A DNA stretch of 64,000 nucleotides, from contig NZ_CAMQZG010000018.1 in NCBI RefSeq assembly GCF_947039605.1, positions 1 to 64,000 on the forward strand, written 5' to 3'. Position numbers and translations under genes: made by a program. Position 1 is the stretch's first letter. The number at the start of each line of letters is the position of its first letter. Origin of the DNA: an uncultured Clostridium sp. (GTDB lineage: Bacteria > Bacillota > Clostridia > Clostridiales > Clostridiaceae). Below are positions 56,046-63,591 of the stretch, one piece after another. The notes under the pieces are model-generated. The model was not told the DNA's origin, did no database searches, and saw nothing but the letters and a program-made list of their open reading frames with translations.

Positions 56046-56471
56046 ATGGATAAACAAATGTTGCAACAATTAAGATATAGACTTAATCAATATAGAGTTA
56101 TCGTAGCAAAAAGAAGAGCATTAGAGATAAGACTTAAAGAGGTAGAACAGTTAATAGGACTTAAAGGAGTAGGTTATGACAGTGTAGGAGGGGGTTCTGG
56201 AATAAGTAGAACAACAGAAAATCAAGCTATGAAATTAATTCAAGCTAGAGAAGAATTGGAATTTAATATAGCTCATAAAGGCATTGAAGTAGATAAAATA
56301 GAAAATGCATTAAGTGTTCTAGATCCAGGGGAGCGAGAAGTAATTGAATGTAAGCATATAGAAAATCATAAATGGGAAACTGTTTATTACAACGTTAAAA
56401 AAAGTGATAAAACTTGTAAAAAGCTTGAAAGAGAAGGGTTAATAAAAATGATGGAGATATTAAATTATTAG
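56046..56471 (+). CDS. ArpU/RinA-like late transcription activator
   Basis: A 141-aa protein. The N-terminal half is a coiled coil (RYRLNQYRVIVAKRRALEIR); the C-terminal part (ENALSVLDPGEREVIECKHI, then HKWETVYYNVKKSDKTCKKL) is like sigma region 4 as in ArpU/RinA activators, which turn on packaging and structural genes in Firmicute phages. It comes last in the early rightward run. GGGGG precedes ATG 56046. Confidence 0.75.
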   Translation: MDKQMLQQLRYRLNQYRVIVAKRRALEIRLKEVEQLIGLKGVGYDSVGGGSGISRTTENQAMKLIQAREELEFNIAHKGIEVDKIENALSVLDPGEREVIECKHIENHKWETVYYNVKKSDKTCKKLEREGLIKMMEILNY

Positions 56472-56511
56472 CGTTCCTTTTCTTGAAAAAAAGAAATCAA
56501 TATAGTGAATT

Positions 56512-56654
56512 TTGGATATATATACAGTATCAGTGAATTCAGATGGAGATAAAACAGGAAAATTAATTGCGAAATTAAAAAAATCATAGAACCTTATAAA
56601 ACTAAAATAGTAATATGCAATGGTCCTATGATAATACTAGAAATTGTAAACTAA
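56512..56654 (+). pseudogene. Small gene split between frames at an A7 heptamer
   Basis: From TTG 56512 the frame encodes DIYTVSVNSDGDKTGKLIAK LKKS (written in two parts) and stops at TAG 56587. In the -1 frame, starting exactly after A-AAA-AAA (56577-56583), IIEPYKTKIVICNGPMIILE continues to TAA 56652. Joined, they give a sensible 47-aa protein. The ribosome site is weak. Options are programmed -1 frameshifting, decay or a homopolymer sequencing error. Confidence 0.4.
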
Positions 56655-56860
56655 CCAACTCTTTTGAATTGATAAGAATTTTTTATATATGCAGCATGAT
56701 ATTGTCCATGAGAATTAGCATTTAAAAGATTGTCATATACGTTTGACGGAACGTTAAAATAATCATAAATACTAGTTCTGAATTGAACTCTTAAAGTCAT
56801 AGAGCTTCCATCATAACCAATTGCAACTAGATTGCTAGAATTTACAGAAATCATATTCAT
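56651..56860 (-). CDS. KTSC domain protein
   Basis: A 69-aa protein with the KTSC fold pattern: NSSNLVAIGYDGSSMTLRVQ, then YDYFNVPSNVYDNLLNANSH and HAAYIKNSYQFKRV. The domain is found alone and fused to lysyl-tRNA synthetases and phage proteins; function unknown. It is on the minus strand inside the rightward phage genes, with its own GGAGG site before ATG 56860, so it may be expressed in the lysogen. Confidence 0.8.
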   Translation of the reverse strand: MNMISVNSSNLVAIGYDGSSMTLRVQFRTSIYDYFNVPSNVYDNLLNANSHGQYHAAYIKNSYQFKRVG

Positions 56861-56991
56861 AGTAAGTTTCCTCCTTATATTTTATTAGGATAATTTTACC
56901 ATGAGAGGGGAGGCGGTACAAGTTAATAAAGTGTAAAGAGTCATGATGATAGCATTAGTGGTTCCATTTTAGTTTGAAGGAAGATTTTATA

Positions 56992-57558
56992 TTATGGGAT
57001 AATCCATAATATAAAATCTACTTTTTTAGTTGGACTAATTTTAACAGTTGGAAATTTTTTATCAAAGAGTTCTAACCACTGTTTACATTGTTTAGTTGAT
57101 AAAAATTCTTTATAAGCTTTCTGTAAATTTAAGTACTGAGTACAAATAGCATTTTTATTTTTAATACCTGAGATATTAGGGATATCTAATTTATCACAAA
57201 TTGGTGTATTTAAAATAGGATAGTCAGAATTTATGATTGCGAACATTTTTGTTATATATGCTTTTTGACATTTGTTAGTTTTGATTTTAAGGTCAATTAT
57301 AGAGGCTTCCAAAGAAAGCTTAGATTTATTTTTATTATATTCTAAGAAATTTAAAAAAATTTGTTTTACTTCATTAGTACATCTATTCATATGACAAAAT
57401 TTAAAGAAAATTTTAGAATAATACGTGTTTTTTGTTACATCATATGACCTGAGGTTTTCAGCTAAAAATTGAAAGTTTTTAATTTCATCTAAAAGAGTTG
57501 GTGTATTTAAAGTAATTTTAACTATCGAGAGTGAATATTTTGAAAAATTTTGTATCAT
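56992..57558 (-). CDS. Uncharacterised prophage cargo protein (188 aa)
   Basis: A 188-aa basic, helical protein on the minus strand. KAYITKMFAIINSDYPILNT resembles the segment seen in helix-hairpin-helix DNA-repair-like proteins (pattern A-K-lf-x-x-i-N-P-x-x-P-i-y-D), but the homology is weak. AAAGGAGATA lies before ATG 57558. Its reversed orientation against the lytic genes, its own upstream region with repeats, and the neighbour KTSC gene mark it as cargo expressed by the lysogen. Function unknown. Confidence 0.6.
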   Translation of the reverse strand: MIQNFSKYSLSIVKITLNTPTLLDEIKNFQFLAENLRSYDVTKNTYYSKIFFKFCHMNRCTNEVKQIFLNFLEYNKNKSKLSLEASIIDLKIKTNKCQKAYITKMFAIINSDYPILNTPICDKLDIPNISGIKNKNAICTQYLNLQKAYKEFLSTKQCKQWLELFDKKFPTVKISPTKKVDFILWIIP

Positions 57559-57603
57559 TAAATATCTCCTTTATAATTATTGTATTATTGTATTCTTACC
57601 AAA

Positions 57604-57643
57604 AATATGAAGATAAATTCAATATGAAGCAAAGAATATGAAG
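57604..57643. repeat. Three AATATGAAG repeats upstream of the cargo gene
   Basis: AATATGAAG occurs at 57604-57612, 57621-57629 and 57635-57643, in the promoter region of the minus-strand 188-aa gene. The surrounding 310-bp gap (57559-57868) holds otherwise only AT-rich DNA and a hairpin at 57808-57847. Confidence 0.5.
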
Positions 57644-57807
57644 ATATAAGGTAAAGAGATATTTTAAATTTATAAAATAGAAAAAGAGTAATTTTTTTAA
57701 TTCCGAAGAAATTCCGTATTTTTTCCCCTTTTTTTGGGCTTTTATATATGTTATAGTGTAATCAGTTAAAAAAATATACTTTGTGAAAACAGGGATTTAC
57801 AATATTA

Positions 57808-57847
57808 AAAGAGTTTAGGTGTGTGCTATGCCTGGGCTCTTTTTTTA
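57808..57847 (+). terminator. Hairpin with T-run before the late region
   Basis: Thirteen-bp stem (57808-57820 with 57832-57844, three G-U pairs) followed by T. It precedes the next gene by 20 bases and may act as a terminator or antitermination target for late transcription. Confidence 0.6.
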
Positions 57848-57868
57848 TACTTAAAAAGGGGTGAGTTG

Positions 57869-58027
57869 ATGTTAATAAAAGAAATGTTAAAGCAACAACA
57901 AGCAGAAGTTCATAGAAGGTTGAAGGTAAGGACAGTAAGTGAAAGTTTTAAAAAATCAGATTATGAAAATATGATGAAGCATAGTAGTTACAAAAGAACT
58001 CGTGGAGGTATAAGGCAGGTGAGATGA
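57869..58027 (+). CDS. Small basic phage protein (52 aa)
   Basis: About 52 aa from ATG 57869, set by GGGGTGAG; the frame is open from 57821 but the earlier codons lie in the hairpin. The sequence LIKEMLKQQQAEVHRRLKVR, then SYKRTRGGIRQVR, is helical and basic. Its end is two bases from the recombinase gene. Not recognised. Confidence 0.6.
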   Translation: MLIKEMLKQQQAEVHRRLKVRTVSESFKKSDYENMMKHSSYKRTRGGIRQVR

Positions 58028-58028
58028 T

Positions 58029-58634
58029 GTGGGTAAAAAAAGGGCATCAAAGCCTATAAAAAATAGAGAGAGTGTTTTAGATATACAAGATTATTTAAAA
58101 TGCAAAAATGAAAGAGATTATATTTTATTTTTAATTGGAATAACAACAGGATATAGAACTGGTGATTTAATTAAATTAAAAGTTAGAGATATTAAAGAAG
58201 CACTAAGAAGAGGTGAGTTTAATATTTATGAAGGTAAGAAAATGAACTCTAGAAATATAAGAGAAAAGAATAAGAAGTCTAGAATTGTTGAGTTGTTGCC
58301 AAGGTTATCTAAAATTCTTAAAGAGTATATAAATAATAAAAAGGATTATGAGTATCTTTTTAAAAGCAGAAAAGGTATTAATCAAGCAATAGGTGTACAG
58401 GCTGTGAGTAATATATTAAAAGATGCAGCAGAATACTTTGGGTTGTATGATATAAGTGCACATAGTATGAGAAAGACATATGCATACAAAATCTATGTTG
58501 ATAGTGGCTGTGATATTGTGGCGGTAAAAGAGTTATTAGGTCATAGGAGCATAGAGGAAACAAAACTTTATATAGGATTAGATAGAGAAAAATATCATCA
58601 ATATAGCAGAGCATTGAATGACTTTGTTAGATGA
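58029..58634 (+). CDS. Small tyrosine recombinase, second one in the prophage
   Basis: A 201-aa protein consisting of little more than the catalytic domain of a tyrosine recombinase: R in GITTGYRTGDLIKLKVRDIK, H-S-M-R in ISAHSMRKTYAYKIYVDSGC, GH in VKELLGHRSIEETKLYIGL with the tyrosine. The arm and core-binding domains of the real integrase are missing. Its place before the HNH-terminase block is common in clostridial and Bacillus phages; it may resolve phage multimers or regulate late DNA steps. GTG 58029 after AGGTGAG. Confidence 0.8.
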   Translation: MGKKRASKPIKNRESVLDIQDYLKCKNERDYILFLIGITTGYRTGDLIKLKVRDIKEALRRGEFNIYEGKKMNSRNIREKNKKSRIVELLPRLSKILKEYINNKKDYEYLFKSRKGINQAIGVQAVSNILKDAAEYFGLYDISAHSMRKTYAYKIYVDSGCDIVAVKELLGHRSIEETKLYIGLDREKYHQYSRALNDFVR

Positions 58635-58831
58635 TATTTTTTTTATTTGATTATGAATGTTTAATTTCTGAGTCTATAAATATTGATATGTTAAATATAA
58701 GTATGTATTAGTAGTAGGAAGTTTTCAAAATGAATGTGTGATTCCCTATACAAACCAAACATTCAAACATATAAAACACGAACGTTTTTTATATAGAAAA
58801 GTAAGTAATCATATCATAAAGGAGTTAATAA

Positions 58832-59014
58832 GTGGTAGTTATAGATAATGATTTAATTGCTGAGGTAATGATAAGTAAATTGTGTAGAAGAGACATATAC
58901 CTAATAGATCATAAGACTAATGAGAAGATAGCGATAGATGATGAACTAAACAATAGTATTAAAGATTACTATGAGAGGAAAGTAATAGAGCATGGCAATA
59001 AAGAAGTTATGTAG
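58832..59014 (+). CDS. Small hypothetical phage protein (60 aa)
   Basis: A 60-aa acidic protein from GTG 58832, eight bases after AAAGGAG. VVIDNDLIAEVMISKLCRRD and DDELNNSIKDYYERKVIEHG are helical. Its end overlaps the start of the HNH gene by 23 bases. Not recognised. Confidence 0.55.
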   Translation: MVVIDNDLIAEVMISKLCRRDIYLIDHKTNEKIAIDDELNNSIKDYYERKVIEHGNKEVM

Positions 59015-59459
59015 TAGAACAGGGTGTCATAGGGTATTGGATGGAGATACAAGGTATTGCATTAAACATAAGGATAGTGATAAGGAAAGATATAGAGAGT
59101 ATCAACGGAAGAGGTTAGAAGATAAGTACCAGAAGAAGTACCAAGAGTTCTATAACTCTAGTGAGTGGAGAATAGCAAGGCGAAGTCTTATAGCGGCAGT
59201 GTGTGGTATGGATATCTATGAGTACTATACAACTGGTAAGGTAGTTGCTGGTGAAAGAGCACATCATATCATTGAGCTTACTGAAAGTTGGACCAGTAGA
59301 TTAGATGTAGCTAACCTTATCTACCTTACAGAGAAGAACCATAGGTTGATACATGCAGCATATAATAGGAACTCTAAAAAAAGAAAATTAACACAATTTA
59401 ACTTGCTTGAAATGAGAGATAAGTTTTATGAGGAGTTTGGGATGGCAGGGGGGATATAA
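58992..59459 (+). CDS. HNH endonuclease
   Basis: A 155-aa HNH nuclease. The N-terminus has cysteines (CSRTGCHRVL, CIKHKD) that may bind zinc. The HNH core is RAHHIIELTESWTSRLDVAN, then LIYLTEKNHRLIHAAY (H, N and H ligands). In HK97-like phages this gene lies directly before the terminase and helps it cut at cos. Start ATG 58992. Confidence 0.88.
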   Translation: MAIKKLCSRTGCHRVLDGDTRYCIKHKDSDKERYREYQRKRLEDKYQKKYQEFYNSSEWRIARRSLIAAVCGMDIYEYYTTGKVVAGERAHHIIELTESWTSRLDVANLIYLTEKNHRLIHAAYNRNSKKRKLTQFNLLEMRDKFYEEFGMAGGI

Positions 59460-59564
59460 AAACTTTTAAGGGGAATAAAAAAAGTCGCGATTAAAAGTAA
59501 GCGTGAGAAATTATGCAAAATTTCACTATAGGGGGTCGTAGATTTTAGAGGAGGCGAACATTAA
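59460..59564. other. Candidate cos region
   Basis: The 105-bp gap between HNH and the small terminase gene carries GTCGCG, a GTGAGAAATT/AAATTTCAC near-dyad (about 59506-59528) and TATAGGGGGTCG (59530 onward), unusually GC-rich for this genome. The position is where HK97-type phages have cos. Cut positions cannot be read from sequence. Confidence 0.4.
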
Positions 59565-59954
59565 ATGGCAAAGAAAATTATATGTCCTAAATGGCTTGAT
59601 GATGAAGGTATTACTGAATGGAAAAGAATAGTTAAACTTCTTGAAAAAGAAAATAAAGATTTTACTCATAAAGATATTAAAGCACTTGAAGGATATTGTG
59701 CAAATTATTCAAAGTGGAAAAGGTGCGAAGAATTACTTTTGAAAAAAGGTTTTTCAATGGTAATTAATGAAGAAGGCTATGAGCAGCAAAGACCAGAAGT
59801 TGCAATTGCTAACAAAGCACAGCAAGAAATGAGAAGTTGGATGAAAGAACTTGGAATAACACCAGCGTCAAGGGCAAGAATGACAAAGACTTCACCACAA
59901 AATTTAAATAATCAATATGATGAAGAAATGGAAGATATGGTTTCACATGGCTAA
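59565..59954 (+). CDS. terS: Terminase small subunit, P27 family
   Basis: A 129-aa DNA-recognition subunit of the packaging motor. The pattern CPKWLDDEGITEWKRIVKLL, ALEGYCANYSKWKRCEELL and RSWMKELGITPASRARM is typical of the P27/Orf-L group. AGGAGG precedes the ATG. Overlaps the large subunit gene by eight bases. Confidence 0.9.
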   Translation: MAKKIICPKWLDDEGITEWKRIVKLLEKENKDFTHKDIKALEGYCANYSKWKRCEELLLKKGFSMVINEEGYEQQRPEVAIANKAQQEMRSWMKELGITPASRARMTKTSPQNLNNQYDEEMEDMVSHG

Positions 59955-61593
59955 AGCAAAAATTAAAGTTGAAAATCTAGTGTTAAAAGGTTGGATACAA
60001 AATTTAAAATCTAAGTGGGATAGTGATTTATATTACTATGATGAAGTTGAGGCTGAAAAAATCTATAGGTTTATTAGAAAATTAAAAAATGATAGAGGAA
60101 TGTCTAAATTTTTTGAACTTATTCAATTTCAGTTTGAGATTGTAACTGAAATTCTTTGTGTAAGAAGAAAGGCCGATAATCTAAGAAAGCATAGAGAAGC
60201 ACATATTAATATACCTAGAAAAAATGGGAAATCATTTTTAGTAGCAATAATAGTAACTTACTTATTCTTTTGTCAGCAAGGGATATTTGGAGCTTTATTT
60301 ATATTAACTGCTAATACTACTAAGCAAGCAACGGAATTGTATAATACAGTAGCTCATTTTGTTAGAACTAATAAAACTTTAAAGAAATATTGTAAGATAA
60401 CAGATAGTACAAAGACAATTGTAAGAAAAGATAATAGAAATAAACTTATGATTCTATCAAGTGATGCAGATAATGCCGATTCTTTTAATGATTATGTGGC
60501 TTGTCTTGATGAAATACATCAAGCTAAAAATGACCAAATGTATGGAAAGCTTAGAACAGGACAAGGTACATGGATTGAGCCTTTACTAATGACTATAACA
60601 ACAGCTAGTTCAGGTGAGAATCCCGCTAATCTAGAGCAACAACTTTATGATATGAGTAAAAAAATAGAAAGTGGAGAGGAAGAAGATGATCCTACTTTCT
60701 ATCATAAAATTTATGAAGCTGATAAAGGGTGTGATGTTCTAGATGAAAAGCAATGGTATCAGGCTAATCCAGCATTAGGTATATTCAGAAACTTTGAAGA
60801 TTTAAAAAACCTAGCTAAAAGAGTTAAATTGATGCCACTTCAAGAGAATATGTTTAGAAGAATGTATTTAAATCAACATGTAGCATTAGATAGTGAAAAA
60901 GGTGCCATTAATATGGACCTATGGGAATCTTGCACTAGAAAAGTTAAGTTAGAAGAATTAAAAGGTTTGAAATTCTGGGGCGGTTTAGATTTATCATCAA
61001 AGAATGATGTAACTGCTTTTGTTTTAGTATTTTATGATGAAGAGAATGATAAGTTTATAGTTTATCCTTTATTATTCACACCTAAAGATACATTGGTAGA
61101 TAGGGAGTTCAAAGAAAGTATTCCTTACTCATATTGGGTAAAAAAAGGTGACCTAATAGCATTAGAAGGTAAGTATGTTAAATTTAATTCTGTATTAGAT
61201 AACTTATTTGATTTAGACAATGAATTTGAAATAGTCGAAATAGGTTTTGATAGGTGGGGTTCCCAAACAATAATAAATGTACTAGAAGATAAATGGGATA
61301 TCATTCCGCTTGGTCAAGGAAGTAAAACAATGACTCAGGTAATTAATGATTTTGAAAATTTATTAATAGATGAAAGACTAATTATTGCTGATAATGAATG
61401 TTTTAAGTTTATGGCTAAGAATTGTATTGCAGTTATAGATGATGCTATGAATGTTAAATATAGTAAAAAGAAATCGAAGTTTAAAATAGATGGAATAATA
61501 GCAATGCTTATGGGTTTATTATTAGCTATTGAAGCTAATGATGTAGATCATTATGATTCAGTTGCAGCATTAGATAAAGCTGATTGGGGGTAA
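59947..61593 (+). CDS. terL: Terminase large subunit
   Basis: A 548-aa ATPase and nuclease that packages DNA into the prohead. The Walker A variant is in HINIPRKNGKSFLVAIIVTY, Walker B in YVACLDEIHQAKND. The nuclease half starts with GGLDLSSKNDVTAFVLVF and continues with GFDRWGSQTI. It belongs to the HK97-like Terminase_1 type. ATG 59947 starts the usual N-terminus MAKAKIKVE; an ATG ten codons upstream lies within terS and lacks a ribosome site. Confidence 0.93.
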   Translation: MAKAKIKVENLVLKGWIQNLKSKWDSDLYYYDEVEAEKIYRFIRKLKNDRGMSKFFELIQFQFEIVTEILCVRRKADNLRKHREAHINIPRKNGKSFLVAIIVTYLFFCQQGIFGALFILTANTTKQATELYNTVAHFVRTNKTLKKYCKITDSTKTIVRKDNRNKLMILSSDADNADSFNDYVACLDEIHQAKNDQMYGKLRTGQGTWIEPLLMTITTASSGENPANLEQQLYDMSKKIESGEEEDDPTFYHKIYEADKGCDVLDEKQWYQANPALGIFRNFEDLKNLAKRVKLMPLQENMFRRMYLNQHVALDSEKGAINMDLWESCTRKVKLEELKGLKFWGGLDLSSKNDVTAFVLVFYDEENDKFIVYPLLFTPKDTLVDREFKESIPYSYWVKKGDLIALEGKYVKFNSVLDNLFDLDNEFEIVEIGFDRWGSQTIINVLEDKWDIIPLGQGSKTMTQVINDFENLLIDERLIIADNECFKFMAKNCIAVIDDAMNVKYSKKKSKFKIDGIIAMLMGLLLAIEANDVDHYDSVAALDKADWG

Positions 61594-61763
61594 TTAAAAT
61601 AAAAAAGTTTTTTAGTAAGAATGTATTAGCAGATTTATTGCTTGTAGGTTCTTTTTTTATCTTATTTTTTACAACTTTAAGTCTTAATAAATATATAGCT
61701 TTATATTTATTAGCAATAGGAATGTTAGGAGGTAGTTATTTGATGATGAAAGGGGATAAATGA
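61584..61763 (+). CDS. Small two-helix membrane protein between terminase and portal
   Basis: The frame gives a short basic start (IKIKKFFSKNVLADLLL), two membrane segments (LLLVGSFFILFFTTLSL and YIALYLLAIGMLGGSYLMM) and ends at TGA 61763. Small membrane proteins at this place are common in HK97-type phages. The only ordinary start is TTG 61584 within terL; an ATA at 61599, eight bases after GGGGG, is an alternative rare start. Function unknown. Confidence 0.55.
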   Translation: MGVIKIKKFFSKNVLADLLLVGSFFILFFTTLSLNKYIALYLLAIGMLGGSYLMMKGDK

Positions 61764-62974
61764 TGTTTGCAAACAGATTATTTGAAAAAAGAGAAGTAAA
61801 TACAAGTTATTCAGATGCAGAAAAATTATTTTTGAAATTTCATAATTTTGATACAGGATTATCAGGAGATGCAATTAGAGAAACAACTTATTTTACATGT
61901 ATGAAAATAGTTACTGAGGCAATTGCAAAAGTACCATGTTACTTGTTACAAGGCTTAAATGATGGAGATACTAGAGCGTCTAATCATTATATTTATGAAA
62001 AAATATGTTTAAGACCTAATGAATATATGAGTGCAATAGATTTTTGGAAAGCTATGGAGCTTAATAGGCAACATAAGGGAAGAGGTTGTGCTTATATAGA
62101 GCGTGATAGTAAAGGGAAAGTTTTAAACTTTTGGCCAGTAGAGTTTAAAAGACTAATTATTGATGATAAAGGACTTTTAAATTCAGACCTTAAAAATAAA
62201 ATTCTAGTAGAGTTTAAAGTACCAGGTAGCAATAAAACTGAAACTTGCTTATACAAAGATATACTAGACCTTAAAAATTTCTCAATAGATGGTATTAATT
62301 CAAATGCTAATAAAGAGATGATTAGAGATACTGTAAATACAAATATAAAATCACAAAAATATTTAAATGCTTTATTTGATAATGGACTAACTAGCAAAAT
62401 GGTTGTTCAACTGACAAGTGATATAAAAGAAGAAAAAGAATTGAAAAAAATTCAAGCTAAGTTTGATAGGTTATATTCAAGTACTGGAAGGGCCTTTACT
62501 ATTCCAGCAGGATATAATGTTCAAGCATTAAACTTATCTTTAAGTGATGCACAGTTTGAACAAATTAGAAGAATGTCTATAAGTCAAATAGCAGCAAGTT
62601 TTGGGATTAAGATGTTCCAACTAAATGATTTAAAAGATACCAATAATAATTCATTAGAACAACAGCAACTATCATTTTTAATTGATACGTTGCTTATTTT
62701 ATTTGAAAGCATAGAGCAAGAGTTAGATTGGAAGGTACTCACACCAGTAGAGAGGATAAATGGTTATAAATTTAGATTTAATACTAATGTAATGCTTAGA
62801 ACTAATGCAGAAAGTCAGGCAAATATACTTAGTAAGTATGTTGCAGGTGGAATATATACACCTAATGAAGCAAGACTTATGCTACAAAAACAAAAACTTG
62901 CAGGAGCAGATGATCTTATTGTTAATGCAGGAGTTCTCAAAATTAAGGATATTGGAAAGGGGGTGAAAGAATAA
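61763..62974 (+). CDS. Portal protein, HK97 type
   Basis: A 403-aa subunit of the dodecameric portal through which DNA passes. Typical parts are GDAIRETTYFTCMKIVTEAI with VPCYLLQG, NRQHKGRGCAYIERDSKGKV and AASFGIKMFQLNDLKDTNNN with SLEQQQLSFLIDTLL. ATG 61763 is eight bases after AAGGGG; ATG 61760 is the alternative. The stop overlaps the protease start by one base. Confidence 0.92.
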   Translation: MFANRLFEKREVNTSYSDAEKLFLKFHNFDTGLSGDAIRETTYFTCMKIVTEAIAKVPCYLLQGLNDGDTRASNHYIYEKICLRPNEYMSAIDFWKAMELNRQHKGRGCAYIERDSKGKVLNFWPVEFKRLIIDDKGLLNSDLKNKILVEFKVPGSNKTETCLYKDILDLKNFSIDGINSNANKEMIRDTVNTNIKSQKYLNALFDNGLTSKMVVQLTSDIKEEKELKKIQAKFDRLYSSTGRAFTIPAGYNVQALNLSLSDAQFEQIRRMSISQIAASFGIKMFQLNDLKDTNNNSLEQQQLSFLIDTLLILFESIEQELDWKVLTPVERINGYKFRFNTNVMLRTNAESQANILSKYVAGGIYTPNEARLMLQKQKLAGADDLIVNAGVLKIKDIGKGVKE

Positions 62975-63591
62975 TGAGTGAAAAAAGAGAAGTAAGACAT
63001 TTTTCTAACCTTAATATTGAAGTTAGGGCAGATACAGAAGCAGAAAAAAGAACTATAGGTGGATATGCAGTTAAATATAATTCACCTACCTTAATTGTTG
63101 ATAGATGGGGAGATAAATTTTTAGAAGAGGTATCGGCAGGTGCTTTTGATGAAAGTTTAAAAGAGAATAAACAAAAGGCTTTATGGAATCATGAAAGTGG
63201 TAAGCCACTAGGTAGTGTTAAAAGCAATACACTTAGATTTAACTCTAATAGTGATGGGTTAAATTATGACATTGATGTACCTAATAATTCATGGGGAAAT
63301 GATGTTTTTGAAAGTGTTCAAAGAGGTGATGTTGATGGTTCGAGTTTTGGATTTACTTGCTTAGAAAATAAATGGTCTAAAGTAATGCACGAAGGTGAAG
63401 AAATTTACAAAAGAAGTATTATAAAAGCAGATTTATTTGAGGTAAGTCCTTGCACATTCCCTGCTTATGATAGTAGCGAAATAAGTTGCAGAAGTTTTGA
63501 AACATTAAAAGAGGAAATGAAAAAACCAAATACAGATTTAGAAGTTGAAAGACTTAGAAATAAAATATTAAAAATGAAAGGTGGACTTTAA
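62974..63591 (+). CDS. Prohead maturation protease, HK97 family (S78)
   Basis: A 205-aa serine protease that processes the capsid precursor. KRTIGGYAVKYNSPTLIVDR is the family start, H73 in ALWNHESGKPLGS and S123/S124 in GDVDGSSFGFTCLENKW are the catalytic pair region, and DLFEVSPCTFPAYDSSEI is conserved. ATG 62974 overlaps the portal stop and GGGGGTGA lies before it. Confidence 0.92.
   Translation: MSEKREVRHFSNLNIEVRADTEAEKRTIGGYAVKYNSPTLIVDRWGDKFLEEVSAGAFDESLKENKQKALWNHESGKPLGSVKSNTLRFNSNSDGLNYDIDVPNNSWGNDVFESVQRGDVDGSSFGFTCLENKWSKVMHEGEEIYKRSIIKADLFEVSPCTFPAYDSSEISCRSFETLKEEMKKPNTDLEVERLRNKILKMKGGL

Noticed and set aside
57653..57780. Coding sequence in the gap right of the 188-aa gene
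   Set aside because: The stretch is AT-rich with frequent stops in all frames and no ribosome site followed by a usable frame.
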